From Sphingopyxis sp. (GTDB lineage: Bacteria > Pseudomonadota > Alphaproteobacteria > Sphingomonadales > Sphingomonadaceae), in assembly GCA_013823985.1 (NCBI GenBank), contig PNNB01000055.1:1-64000 (forward strand): DNA of 64,000 bases, in the 5' to 3' direction. This document shows positions 17,903-29,018 of the stretch, piece after piece. Numbering within the stretch: position 1 is the stretch's first letter; every line of letters begins with the position of its first letter. Made by a program: the position numbers and the translations under genes. The notes under the pieces are model-generated. The model searched no databases, was not told the DNA's origin, and saw only the letters and a program-made list of their open reading frames with translations.

Positions 17903-18823
17903 ATGGCCTTTCTCGATACCTACCGGCAGCAGGTCGCGCTTCTCATTCGCACCATTCCTTTCGTGGCGAAGGAAACGGCATTCGCGCTCAAGGGCGGCAC
18001 AGCCATCAACCTGTTCGTGCGTAACATGCCGCGCCTGTCGGTGGACATCGACCTGACATATCTGCCCGTCGAGGACCGCGCCACATCACTTGCCGCAATC
18101 GACGCAGCAATGCTGCGGATCGCCGAACGGATCGAAGCTGGAATCCCCGGCGCGAAGGTCAACCCGTCCCGCTCAGCGGATGAGAAAATCGTCACGAAGC
18201 TAATCGTTCGCGCCGGAGGCGTTCAGATCAAAATCGAGATTACGCCTGTGCTGCGCGGCACGGTTTACGATCCAGTGGTGACACCCGTGATGCCGTCGGT
18301 GGAGGACGAGTTCGGGTTTGCCGAAATGGAGGTCGTGTCCTTCGCCGACCTCTATGCAGGCAAAATCGTGGCAGCGCTCGACCGCCAGCATCCGCGCGAT
18401 CTGTTCGACGTGCGCGACCTGTTGGCACATGAAGGCATAAGCGACGAACTGCGGCGCGCTTTCCTAGTCTATCTCATCAGCCACAACCGGCCCATGGCCG
18501 AGGTCCTGGCACCGACCCGCAAGCCACTGGCAGAGGAATTCGCGCGCGGTTTCGTTGGCATGACGCAAGATCCCGTTGCCCTTGCAGATCTTGAAGCCGC
18601 GCGTGAGGCGATAATTGCGGCAATGATCGCCGACATGCCCGACGCACATCGGCATTTCCTAGTCGGCTTCAAACGAGGGGAGCCGGACTGGGACCTTCTC
18701 GGGATACCGGGCGCCCCGCACTTGCCTGCCGTGCGCTGGAAGCAGCACAATTTGAGCAATCTCCCCGCTGACAAACGCCGAAAACTGGTCGAGGCATTGC
18801 AGCGGGTACTGTTTGGCCAATAA
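17903..18823 (+). CDS. AbiEii/AbiGii-type nucleotidyltransferase toxin
   Basis: A 306-residue protein of the DNA polymerase beta-like nucleotidyltransferase superfamily. The catalytic core reads LKGGTAINLFVRNMPRLSVDIDLT: the GG(T/S) loop and the D-x-D pair. A downstream basic/aspartate segment (DLYAGKIVAALDRQHPRDLFDV) is also typical of AbiEii. Relatives inhibit growth by modifying tRNA acceptor ends. The start is ATG 17903 with GGGAGG 10-15 bases upstream, in operon with AbiEi. Confidence 0.88.
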   Translation: MAFLDTYRQQVALLIRTIPFVAKETAFALKGGTAINLFVRNMPRLSVDIDLTYLPVEDRATSLAAIDAAMLRIAERIEAGIPGAKVNPSRSADEKIVTKLIVRAGGVQIKIEITPVLRGTVYDPVVTPVMPSVEDEFGFAEMEVVSFADLYAGKIVAALDRQHPRDLFDVRDLLAHEGISDELRRAFLVYLISHNRPMAEVLAPTRKPLAEEFARGFVGMTQDPVALADLEAAREAIIAAMIADMPDAHRHFLVGFKRGEPDWDLLGIPGAPHLPAVRWKQHNLSNLPADKRRKLVEALQRVLFGQ

Positions 18824-18913
18824 TCCTTGCGGTTCCTGCTAAAATTCCCTCGCAATCCGGTCAGACGATATCTGAACGCGAAAAGAACGCGCAGATTAGG
18901 CCGAGCCTGAGCC

Positions 18914-20455
18914 TTATTCTCGCTGCCCAAATGCATCACCATAGAGTTGCTCGACCTGAACCACCTCTTCATCGGTCAGTGCTTCAAACTCCCGCGTTCT
19001 TGCCCGCTGCGAGAGGCGGCCGTCATTTTGTTGCAGAAACTTTTGCAAAATTTCGATGCGGTCAGCAGGCATATCGACGATTTCCTGCACACCTTGGCTG
19101 AAGCGATCAAAGGCTTCAAGGAAAGCCACTTCTGCTGGAAGATCTTCGACGATGGTCTGTTCGACGCAGCTATAGAGAAATTCTGTATGCGCGGTGGCAT
19201 CGAAAAACCGATAAAACCCCGCAGTGTCATTCAGCACCTCAACATTGCCCTTGGCGGTTCGTTTCCATTCGATTTCCGGGAGAAGTGGCCTGGAATAGCT
19301 CTCGAGCACAGCGCGATAATCATCGAGGCGCCGCAATATTGCGGCGCTCACGGGGAAGACGAGCCCCGGGGGGTTATAGTCTGCAGCTGCGAGAGCGTGG
19401 TGCACAAGCCATCGGTGCAACCTGCCATTTCCGTCGACATAAGGATGAATATAAACAAATCCGAAAGCGAGCACGGCGGCAGTCGCCACAGCATCGAGGG
19501 CCCCGGCGCGGGCTCTTGCAGCATAAGCGACCAAGCCCTCAACAAGGTCGGTTAGGTCTTCGGCGCGCGCGCTTATATGGTCGGGGAGGGGATCACCGCT
19601 TTCGCGATCATGGACTCCTACAAAACCGCCTTCATCGCGTAGCCCCAATCGAACGAAGCGCGCGTCGCCAATGACGATGCGCTGCAGGCGATCAAATTCG
19701 GCGATGCTGAGCGCGCTGTTTCCGGCCTCGGAGATCGCTTGCCCCCAGCGAACCGCACGGTTTCCCGAAGGCCGCTCGCCTTCGATGGCAAAGGAAGATT
19801 TCGAGTCGTTGAGAAGTAGGAACGCCGCAGCGCGTGCGATCAAGTCGGGGCGCACCCGGCCAATTTGCGCGCGTGCTTGCGCATCGAGCTGTTTGGCTTC
19901 CGCTTCGACCAACAAATGCGAACGGCGCACCATCGGACAGAAGCTCGGCGTACCGGGCAAGTTGTTGTTGACCCTGTGGCGAGGTGATGGTTCGCCTCGA
20001 TCCAGGCAGAATTGTTGCTCTTGATCGACGACAGCAGTGTACTTGACTTTGCCCGCATCGGGAATGTCCAGCTGCCTGCCGGTCAACCATTCATAGAGAA
20101 ACCAGATCCTGCGCGCGAATATGCCCGTGGGTGTCGCTTTGATGACAGCGGTTATGGTCGCGATTTCAACATTTTGGAAGAGCTTGGCGAGAACGGCGAG
20201 ATCAATCCCTTCCCATTTGATGGCGAAGGTCAGCTGGGCTGCAAGATTTGGGTCAGGCCGGTGGCGCGGCGTAAGCAGAAGCCAGTCCGCAGTCGCAACC
20301 GGATGGTGTCGCTCCGCGATGGCCGCCAGTCGCGGCGGGAGCGGAAGGGCGAGATCAAAGGCGGCGATCAACGCAGCATAGCCGACTGGCGTCGCAGGCT
20401 CAGGGAGCGCCCGTGTGCGAAAACTGTTCACCGCCTGTGATGGCCATTCACCCAT
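18914..20455 (-). CDS. Fic-domain protein, self-inhibited class II type
   Basis: A 513-residue protein (ATG 20455; a TTG 21 bases upstream is possible). The Fic core HPYVDGNGRLHR at about residues 337-348 has every catalytic residue for AMP transfer. About 115 residues earlier SSFAIEGERP matches the (S/T)xxxE(G/N) inhibitory helix, so activity would be self-restrained. An unusually long N-terminal region (about 190 residues) precedes the usual Fic_N part. No antitoxin gene is nearby. It may modify a host protein; the target is unknown. Confidence 0.88.
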   Translation of the reverse strand: MGEWPSQAVNSFRTRALPEPATPVGYAALIAAFDLALPLPPRLAAIAERHHPVATADWLLLTPRHRPDPNLAAQLTFAIKWEGIDLAVLAKLFQNVEIATITAVIKATPTGIFARRIWFLYEWLTGRQLDIPDAGKVKYTAVVDQEQQFCLDRGEPSPRHRVNNNLPGTPSFCPMVRRSHLLVEAEAKQLDAQARAQIGRVRPDLIARAAAFLLLNDSKSSFAIEGERPSGNRAVRWGQAISEAGNSALSIAEFDRLQRIVIGDARFVRLGLRDEGGFVGVHDRESGDPLPDHISARAEDLTDLVEGLVAYAARARAGALDAVATAAVLAFGFVYIHPYVDGNGRLHRWLVHHALAAADYNPPGLVFPVSAAILRRLDDYRAVLESYSRPLLPEIEWKRTAKGNVEVLNDTAGFYRFFDATAHTEFLYSCVEQTIVEDLPAEVAFLEAFDRFSQGVQEIVDMPADRIEILQKFLQQNDGRLSQRARTREFEALTDEEVVQVEQLYGDAFGQRE

Positions 20456-20866
20456 ATACTTCTCCGCGAAAATCAATCACCTCGGCTGCCGTCTCTCGCG
20501 AATCTCCTTCACCTTCTGCGAAACGCTATCACATGTAACAAATTTTGTGAATATTTATCACCACTCCATTGTCATGGCGCAGCTGTCAGGGCGGTCCGAG
20601 GTATTGGCGGTCTAAATCGCAAATCGCCCTCGGGGGACAGGCTGCTGACGCAGGAAGCATTCCTCATTGGCCGGAGTCCGGGCGATGTTTCTGGCTTGCG
20701 CCCGCCACAGAAGTGTATTGGGATCGGGATTATTCCTTACAATTGCGTGTTGGGACATTTTGGTTTCCTGCATCAACAGCTTATCATATGAGACATGCTC
20801 CCAGTTCTTCGCATGACATATCATTTTTAATTGAACTTTTACACATGATATGTCATGTATATAAGC
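20456..20866. other. Intergenic region between the Fic gene and hipB
   Basis: About 410 bases without a convincing gene, AT-rich at the right end. It contains the inverted repeat at 20812-20857 and probably divergent promoters for the Fic gene (left) and hipBA (right). A 70-codon leftward frame at 20612-20824 begins inside the repeat but has no recognisable features. Confidence 0.4.
20812..20857. promoter_or_regulatory. Perfect 12-bp inverted repeat, probable HipB operator
   Basis: CATGACATATCA (20812-20823) and its exact reverse complement TGATATGTCATG (20846-20857) are separated by 22 AT-rich bases containing TTGAAC (20831-20836), a possible -35 box. The right arm touches a possible TATATAA -10 box at 20858-20864. 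HipB-type antitoxins bind such repeats to repress hipBA. Since an ATG at 20855 lies in the arm, the ATG at 20867 is the likelier start of hipB. Confidence 0.7.
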
Positions 20867-21208
20867 ATGCCCCGTTCATCTCGAGCCGCCAGCGGACTGC
20901 CGCCCCAAAGCCATCGTGCCATCGTTCAGCTTGGCAAGGATATCGCTTTGGCCCGTCGCCGGCGCAAATTGCCCCAACGGCTTATGGCGGAACGCATGCT
21001 TGTCTCGGTTCAAACGGTGCAGCGGCTGGAAGCGGGCGATCCAACTGTGGGGCTGGCCGTCCTTGCGAGTGCGCTGCACGTCTTCGGCATGACGCAGCGC
21101 CTTGCAGCACTGGTCGCACCTGACACGGACCTTGCAGGAATCAGCGAAGACCTGGCGCGCCTGCCCAAGACAACTCACGCCGCTAGTGACGACGGGCTGG
21201 ACTTCTAG
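20867..21208 (+). CDS. hipB: HipB-like XRE-family antitoxin
   Basis: A 113-residue helix-turn-helix protein. The helices around QRLMAERMLVSVQTVQRLEAG (XRE-type) are followed by a short helical tail. It is 3 bases upstream of hipA, as in hipBA modules, where HipB neutralises HipA and represses the operon. The start is ATG 20867; no strong ribosome-binding site is visible, so a leaderless or very short leader transcript is possible. Confidence 0.8.
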   Translation: MPRSSRAASGLPPQSHRAIVQLGKDIALARRRRKLPQRLMAERMLVSVQTVQRLEAGDPTVGLAVLASALHVFGMTQRLAALVAPDTDLAGISEDLARLPKTTHAASDDGLDF

Positions 21209-21211
21209 ATC

Positions 21212-22459
21212 ATGGCAACCGTGCGCTCCTATGTTTTTGTCCATCTGCGCCATGGGGCGGTCCCTGCTGGATTGCTCACCATGACTGATGAGCCGCGGAA
21301 CAAATTTGCGACCTTTGCTTATGGTCGCCGCTACCTTGAGCGGTCGGACCGGATTGCCGTCGATCCATTATCCCTGCCACTCCACGATTCCAGCGAAAGC
21401 CAGACCTTTCGGACGCAGGAAGGCTTTGCAGTTTTTGGAGGCATTCGCGACGCCGCGCCTGACGGGTGGGGCCAATATCTCATGTACAAGGCCCTGGGCG
21501 ACCGAACACCAAGCGACATTGATCTCATTCTGGCATCGGGTGACCACCGCGTCGGCGCATTGGCCTTCGGACCCACTTTGGAACGGCCCGAGCGTCTAAC
21601 GCCATGGGGTGATGGCGATGCACCTGGGGAATATTTCACACTCGAAGAATTGGCAGAGGCCGCAGAACGCGCGCAGCATGTCGAATTGCTTGATGAGAAT
21701 CTGCGACGATTGCTCACCGGATCGTCCCTTGGCGGAGCCCGTCCCAAGGCTGTGACCGAGATCGGCAAGCAACCCTGGATTGCCAAATTTCAGGCGCGCA
21801 ATGACAGTTTTCCGGAATGCCGGGTCGAGCTCGCGACGATGCGTCTTGCCGCAGAATGCGGGCTTGATGTCCCCGCACTGGATTTTAAGCGCGTGCTCGA
21901 CCGCGACATCTATTTGATCGAACGCTTTGACCGGATTGCGCACGGCAACTGGATGGAGCGGCGCCATTTCGTCTCGGGACTGACCATGCTCGGCGCGCAT
22001 GAAAGCGAAGCCAGTCTCTATGGCTATGCGGACTTGGCGGCAGTCCTTCGCCGGCACGGAACACTGGTCCGCAATGATCTGCACGAGCTGTTTCGCCGCA
22101 TGGTCTTCAACATCCTGGTGACAAATGACGACGATCATCTGCGCAATCACGGCTTCTTGTGGGATGGGCAGGGGTGGCGGTTGTCGCCGCTTTACGACGT
22201 CGTGCCAAAGCCTCAGGTCGGTTTGGAACGCCGGCTGGTCCTTGCAGTCGGCCCGGCGGGGCGTGCGGCCACGATTGATAACGCGCTCGCTGGCGCTGCG
22301 GTTTTTGACCTTGGAGCGGCCGACGCGAGGTTGATCGTCGACGAGATGCGCAGCCTTGTCGCTTCCCGCTGGGAAGCGCAATTTGAAAGCGCTGGTTTGG
22401 GAGAGGCAGATCGGCGTCGATTTGCGACCTGCTTCAGGCTAGCTTGCAACGATGGCTGA
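21212..22459 (+). CDS. hipA: HipA-like serine/threonine kinase toxin
   Basis: A 415-residue protein. An N-terminal subdomain is followed by the Gly-rich loop SLGGARPK (residues 172-179), the catalytic segment NDDDHLRNHGF (305-315) and the metal/activation segment SPLYDV (325-330), all features of HipA kinases. E. coli HipA phosphorylates glutamyl-tRNA synthetase and causes dormancy; the target here is unknown. The antitoxin is upstream. The stop overlaps the next gene by 8 bases, which may bring a GntR regulator into the same transcript. Confidence 0.9.
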   Translation: MATVRSYVFVHLRHGAVPAGLLTMTDEPRNKFATFAYGRRYLERSDRIAVDPLSLPLHDSSESQTFRTQEGFAVFGGIRDAAPDGWGQYLMYKALGDRTPSDIDLILASGDHRVGALAFGPTLERPERLTPWGDGDAPGEYFTLEELAEAAERAQHVELLDENLRRLLTGSSLGGARPKAVTEIGKQPWIAKFQARNDSFPECRVELATMRLAAECGLDVPALDFKRVLDRDIYLIERFDRIAHGNWMERRHFVSGLTMLGAHESEASLYGYADLAAVLRRHGTLVRNDLHELFRRMVFNILVTNDDDHLRNHGFLWDGQGWRLSPLYDVVPKPQVGLERRLVLAVGPAGRAATIDNALAGAAVFDLGAADARLIVDEMRSLVASRWEAQFESAGLGEADRRRFATCFRLACNDG

Positions 22460-23246
22460 GAGCTCAACCACCAAATCGATTTACCTCGAGGTGCGCTTTG
22501 CAATCCTGCAAGGAGCTTATCGTCCAGGCCAGATTCTGGACCGCAACGAACTTTGCCTGGTCTATGGTTGCAAGTCAGCGATCGTCGTTGATGCGCTCAA
22601 TGTTCTGGTCCACGAAGGCTATCTCGACATTCCCAAGCGAGGCGTCTTTGGCGTTCGCACGTGGAGCGCGGTTGAAATCAATGACCTGTTCGACATTCGA
22701 GCAACGATGATGGCGATGGCTGCGGCGCGTGCTGCAGAGCGGCGAACTGACCTCGAAGTCGGCATTCTGGGCCGCGCCTTGGAGTTCGCATCACCCTTTG
22801 ATTATTCGGATGCAGATGCCACCGAAAGGTTCATAACCAGCTGCGCCGGACTCCAGAATATGGTCGTGCAAATGGCGCGTGTTTCAACAATTTCGGAGAT
22901 TGCTCGGAGCATGGGGCCCAATGCCCTGTTTCGTAAGAGCGTCTGGTCGCAAAACCCTCGACAGTTGAACAATATGTGGAAGCGGATGGCGCAAACCTGT
23001 CAGGCGATTGCCCACCGGGACACGAATGATGCCCATGTCAGGATGACCGAATTTGTCGAGGCAACGCGCGCGCCGCTTCTTGTGTCGTTGAAGACGCTTC
23101 CCAGCGCCGCCTGGCCTGAGTTCCCCGCCATTTCACGCATAAACTGTTCGATCACCGTCAATGATTGTCGCTACGGCCCTGGCGACCGCGAAGTTGGTCT
23201 CGACGGTCGCACCATTCCATTTGGCGCACACCAGTCTCGACAATAA
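22452..23246 (+). CDS. GntR-family (FCD-type) transcriptional regulator
   Basis: A 264-residue protein, ATG 22452 inside the end of hipA. The N-terminal winged helix (IYLEVRFAILQGAYRPGQIL and DIPKRGVFGVRTWS) is followed by an all-helical ligand-binding region like FadR/FCD proteins. The usual metal-binding histidines are not obvious, so ligand sensing is uncertain. Its overlap with hipA suggests co-transcription, which is not usual for hipBA modules. Confidence 0.75.
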   Translation: MAESSTTKSIYLEVRFAILQGAYRPGQILDRNELCLVYGCKSAIVVDALNVLVHEGYLDIPKRGVFGVRTWSAVEINDLFDIRATMMAMAAARAAERRTDLEVGILGRALEFASPFDYSDADATERFITSCAGLQNMVVQMARVSTISEIARSMGPNALFRKSVWSQNPRQLNNMWKRMAQTCQAIAHRDTNDAHVRMTEFVEATRAPLLVSLKTLPSAAWPEFPAISRINCSITVNDCRYGPGDREVGLDGRTIPFGAHQSRQ

Positions 23247-23251
23247 CCACA

Positions 23252-24202
23252 TCAAGTCCTGAGGTTGAGTGCCTTGAACGCCGCCCAGGACAATGGCTCG
23301 CGCATGCCGCGATCGAAGCGAGGGAGGTGCGCATCCTTCGTCCGGAACAGCGGTGCAAATGAAGTCATACCAAGGCGATAGTCGACTTCATCTTCGCGGG
23401 CGAGTGTGTTGAAACCCTCGTTCGCAACGGATACCATGGGGGTAAAGGCTGCGAATTGATGGTCGAGCAACGCCCGACCTTTGGCGGTATCGCGTGCAGC
23501 CAGAGTGTCGATTAGCTTGGTCATGTCACCAAGCATCGAGCGCAGCCCCTCGCCGTCAAGCGCCGTTATAACCCGCCGCCGCAGCGCCGGGGGCATTCCC
23601 GTCAGCATCATCTTGCGGAAATTACGAACTTCAATCGTTGATATGATGGTATGGAAAAATATCCACCATCGGATCTGGAACGCCTCGACCTGTCCCGCCG
23701 TGATTGGATCACGAAACCCAAAATCGAGGGCTTCGCGCAGATGCGACAAACCTTCTTCGTCTATGCGCGACATGCATTTATCGATCGCAAGTCCGATCAG
23801 GTCATGACAAGCTTCAATAAGATCGACAAGTTGCTGGCTCGTCCAATGCACGACGCGCGCGGCTTCTGCGGACTGCATGGTCAGATAGCCATGATCAGAG
23901 AGCGCTTGAAAGACAGCGCGCGAAAGCGATTCTGGGACACCTGCCGCTGCTGCCAATTTGGCTGCGTCGATCAGCTGTCGCGGGGCAAAATGCGCCGTCA
24001 GGATCTGGTGGCGTACGTCAAGAAAGAGGGAGTCTCCTGTGGGGCCCAGGCTTTGCTCGCTCTCGAACGAGAGCATCTTGTGCTGCGATCCGACCACGCG
24101 GGGCTCTCCCATGAAAATCTGCCGACTTTGCCATGACCACCCGGACCGACTGTGAAGATGTCGTGAGTGCATGGCAATAGTTCGCCGCAAGATTTTCGCC
24201 AT
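23252..24202 (-). CDS. Second GntR/FCD-like regulator, divergent HTH
   Basis: About 316 residues if it starts at ATG 24202; later ATGs are possible and no ribosome-binding site decides. A degenerate GntR-like winged helix (FLDVRHQILTAHFAPRQLI, then ALSDHGYLTMQ) is followed by an all-helical FCD-like domain. It converges on the other GntR gene, 5 bases from its stop. The two proteins share layout but are diverged in sequence. Confidence 0.65.
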   Translation of the reverse strand: MAKILRRTIAMHSRHLHSRSGWSWQSRQIFMGEPRVVGSQHKMLSFESEQSLGPTGDSLFLDVRHQILTAHFAPRQLIDAAKLAAAAGVPESLSRAVFQALSDHGYLTMQSAEAARVVHWTSQQLVDLIEACHDLIGLAIDKCMSRIDEEGLSHLREALDFGFRDPITAGQVEAFQIRWWIFFHTIISTIEVRNFRKMMLTGMPPALRRRVITALDGEGLRSMLGDMTKLIDTLAARDTAKGRALLDHQFAAFTPMVSVANEGFNTLAREDEVDYRLGMTSFAPLFRTKDAHLPRFDRGMREPLSWAAFKALNLRT

Positions 24203-24260
24203 GAGTGGCTGTTCTTTAACAAAAAAACAAAACCCAACCGTGTCGAAGCCGAAAAGATGA

Positions 24261-24302
24261 TCAGCCGTGACACTTTACCTTCGGGTAAAGTGTCACGGCT
24301 GA
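24261..24302. repeat. Perfect 19-bp inverted repeat with a TTCG loop
   Basis: TCAGCCGTGACACTTTACC (24261-24279), loop TTCG (24280-24283), exact complement at 24284-24302. As RNA on the + strand it would be closed by a C(UUCG)G tetraloop, among the most stable hairpins known. It lies between two divergent genes and no T-run follows on the + strand, so a simple terminator is unlikely; a large operator or a leader structure fits better. Confidence 0.85.
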
Positions 24303-24306
24303 CAAA

Positions 24307-24930
24307 ATGCACGAGATCCAAGAAAGGGGATTCACAGGATTCACCTTTTGTGCTCAATACTGGTCCATGCAGAACCACACGCACTTTTCGGGCATCGGCT
24401 CCATCTTTGTGACGCTGGCAAAAGTGTCGGCGAGGCCACGTTACGCCTTCCTGGTCCTTCAGCTTGTTATCGAGGCTGCCGACGCAAAGGGCAGGGCTGG
24501 ACCGCTGGTTCGGGATGGCAGCAACCAGCCGCTTTACCTTCGTGACTGGCTATGCACCCAATTGCTGCCGTTGAGCGAACGCGATGATCGCCGGTCTGCG
24601 CTTCGAGCTCGTGTTGTCGCATCGCTTGGCGACCGTCTGACGGGCAACATCGAAACCGATGAGGCCGTGATTGCTGGGGCCGTCGAAGAGCAGGTACTCG
24701 CGGCGGGTAGAAGCAACATCAGCCGCGCGATTTCCGATCTGGTCAAGGCTGGCTTCCTGAGCCGCCATTATGCTGGCTACGCCACCAACCATGCAAATCG
24801 AGGCGGCGGAAGGCATGCTGTCTATGTCGTCCAGCCCCAAATTCTTGGCGCGCTGCGACCCACGGCACTGCCGACGCCACGCGCTGTCGGTCGCATTCCT
24901 GCGCAGGGACAGCTGTTCGCGGTCGGATAG
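24307..24930 (+). CDS. Winged-helix-like protein of unknown function
   Basis: Up to 207 residues from ATG 24307, which lies directly behind the hairpin and has no ribosome-binding site; ATG 24367 (187 residues) is an alternative. The C-terminal half (GRSNISRAISDLVKAGFLSRH followed by an RGGGRHAVY segment) has the pattern of a winged-helix DNA-binding domain. I recall similar uncharacterised proteins from sphingomonad plasmids but cannot name the family. The hairpin just upstream may be its operator. Confidence 0.6.
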   Translation: MHEIQERGFTGFTFCAQYWSMQNHTHFSGIGSIFVTLAKVSARPRYAFLVLQLVIEAADAKGRAGPLVRDGSNQPLYLRDWLCTQLLPLSERDDRRSALRARVVASLGDRLTGNIETDEAVIAGAVEEQVLAAGRSNISRAISDLVKAGFLSRHYAGYATNHANRGGGRHAVYVVQPQILGALRPTALPTPRAVGRIPAQGQLFAVG

Positions 24931-25347
24931 GTTGACCCACGCTGAGTTTGAAGAAATCTGGAGACGAAAGTTTTGGCATTGGTTCCAATTGTTCAGACAG
25001 CCGTCTCCGATGGATGCAAAGGAGCACCATCGGTAGGTCGAGCAAAGCTGCCACTTCAGACCGGTTTGAGCTACCTTGGCATTCGGGCTATTCGGCAACG
25101 TCAGGTCCGCCGATATCGACGTCACTCGCGCGCCACCACCGCATCCGTAAAGCCGGACATTCGTTCAATCGAGTTCAATTGCTGAAGTAATATGTTAGAT
25201 TCTGGTGTCTTCAAAGCGACACACGAGCCTTTACTATTGTGATCGGCCCCAACCCATTGTGCTAGTTGCGTGCCCTTTTGAATTTAACATTGTTGCAAGC
25301 GCATTTTGCATTAAGTTACGATCCAATATGCTGGGGGGTCGTGTGGG
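24931..25347. other. Intergenic region before the regulator gene
   Basis: About 417 bases; I see no supported gene. The right end is AT-rich (25255-25335), with TTGAAT- and TTGCAA-like boxes, and probably carries the promoter of the regulator gene that starts at 25348. Confidence 0.35.
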
Positions 25348-27455
25348 ATGCAATACATCGAGCGGCGGGTGGTTTTGCGACCGAAGCATAGCTGCGTCCA
25401 TGCTTCACTGTTTGGCGAATTCAGGTTGAAGAAGGCTGACGGTACCGAAATCCCGATTTCAAACCGCCGGGCAAGGGCATTGCTGGCACTATTGTTCCTT
25501 AACGCCGATCAGGCCATCAATCGCGAACAGCTCAGCAAGCTTTTGTGGCCTAGCCGATTTGAAAGTCACGCCAAGGCCAGCCTCCGGCAGTGTCTGTTCG
25601 ATCTGGGAAAATTGCTCGAGCCGCTTGGTCCTAGAATATTGCATGTGACGCGCAGCAGTGCCTGCCTGAACGGTGCGGCCATCGCCAGCGACCTTGGCGA
25701 TCTTGAAGCCGAATTGGCCGCCGGGAATACTATTGGCGCCGCAATGCTGCTTTCGGAAATCGGTACCGCGCCGTTGGTCGCCGGGATGGACTTTGGCGAA
25801 GCCTTCAGCGCTTGGCTTGCCAATCGCAGGATGGAGGCTGAACATAGGCTGCAAGTAGCGGTGGATGATGCACTGGAAGCGGCGATGCTGCGCGGCGATT
25901 TGGGGGGCCATGGCGCGCTCATAAAGGCGTGGGCGTTGCGCCAGACATCGGCACCCGTTGATGTGATTGGTGCCCCGACCATCACGAAAGCCCGCATAGC
26001 CGTGCTGCCTTTTGAGGCGCTCTATGCCAAGGACGGTGAGGATTATTTTGCCGATGGTATCGTCGATGAATTGATCACCACTCTGGGCCAGGTACCGCAG
26101 TTGTTGGTGGCGGGGCGCACATCATCGTTCCATTTTCGGAGCAGCAATCTGACATCCGCCGCCATCGCTAAGGAATTGCGCGTTGCATATTTGATCGAAG
26201 GGTCGGTGCAACGACAAAGCGAAAAGGTCCGAATATTCGTGCGGTTGATCGATGGTGCGACTGGCTTCGAAAGCTGGGGGCATCGCTATGACGGATCCAT
26301 CGACAATCTCTTTGCTTTGCAAGAAGCCGTCGCACAGGCAGTCACAAGTGCGCTGGCTGAAACGCTGGGCCTCGAGATGGATCAGCCGCTCATCCGAAAC
26401 ACAACCAACAGCAAGGAAGCTTATGATCTTTATCTGCAAGGCCGTGCTCTAGGTTCCCGGATATTTGGCGATGGCGTGCTAGATAAAGCGATCCACTTTT
26501 TGCAACAGGCTGTGACGATCGATCCGCTGTTTGCCGAGGCTTGGGTCGAACTTGCCGAGGCGCATCACAATGTCGCGGTTTACACCCAATGCATCGACCG
26601 CAACGCGGCAGCGCTGCGCATGGCCGACTGTGCCCGAAGGGCCATCGCATTGTCGCCCGAGCTTGGTTATCCTTACGCGCTGCTGGGCACTTATGAATGG
26701 ACGCGGAACAATCTGGTCGGCGGGCTTGATTATGCATTTGAAGCCTATCGGCGCGAACCGAACCACCCGGGGGTGGCAATGCGTGTGGCATCCTTCCTGA
26801 TTTATTGCGGGCGCACGAACGACGCGTTCCCTTATGTCAAGGCAGCGATCGAACAGGATCCGATCGATCCGCGCAAATATGCCCTGTTGTGGGCGGTGAA
26901 GTTTGGTCAGGGTCAAATGGACGAAGCGCTGAAGGCCGCGCAGCGGATTGTCGATCTTGGTTGGCCTTCCATGTATCTGGCGCTCACATCGGCGGTTTTG
27001 GGCAGGAACGATTTGGCAATCGAGCAGTATGTCCTGACCAAGCGGCTGGTGAATTCCATCATTCTGCCACCAGTCGGCAGCGGCACAATGTCAGATGAGG
27101 CGATGGATGCCTATTGGCTGATGGCTGCAAAAGGTGTGTGCAGCGGACAGGAGGCCGATCGTCAGACGTATTTTCAGATGCTGAATGTGATGTACACAGT
27201 GCTGCACGACAAGGCCGATCTGGCAGTAACCGGCCCGGCCATATTCACGGGCAATGCCGAAATGGTGTTCAAGGCGTTTGGACACCATCTTACGCCCGCC
27301 AATATTCTCAGTTTCATACAGCTCTGGGCCGATGTCGAACCCATCCGTCAGATCTGGCAGCACCCGGAATTCATACCCTTTGCCCAGCGCATCGGCATGG
27401 CAGCGGCTTGGGACAAATATGGCTGGCCCGACCTGCTGCCGCCCCCGAGTAACCG

Positions 27456-27459
<4 letters not shown>
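25348..27459 (+). CDS. Large transcriptional regulator: OmpR-type winged helix, TolB-like region and TPR repeats
   Basis: 703 residues. Residues 17-110 form a winged-helix/BTAD-like N-terminus (LFGEFRLKKADG, then NREQLSKLLWPSR). Residues about 215-340 carry the TolB-like motif VLPFEALYAKDGEDYFADGI common in CadC-like and adenylate-cyclase-linked regulators. Residues 355-600 form tetratricopeptide repeats. No transmembrane helix is seen, so it is probably cytoplasmic. Such proteins in sphingomonads often control nearby catabolic genes; the hydrolase/MFS/dioxygenase cluster to the right is the likely regulon. Its stop overlaps that of the convergent hydrolase gene (TTAA at 27456-27459). Confidence 0.8.
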
Positions 27460-28946
<1,487 letters not shown>

Positions 28947-29018
28947 GATGCTCCCCTCTCTTCCACGTCCCGGAATTATGGGCGCGCTTCGCGCAACTCG
29001 TCAAAGGCAAAAAGCGGA

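Noticed and set aside
20612..20824. A 70-codon leftward frame between the Fic gene and hipB, starting inside the inverted repeat.
   Set aside because: No ribosome-binding site, no recognisable domain and odd composition; the region is better explained as promoter and operator DNA.
24261..24302. The long hairpin as an ordinary transcription terminator.
   Set aside because: It lies upstream of both flanking genes and is not followed by a T-run on the + strand; only a weak T-rich stretch follows on the minus strand.
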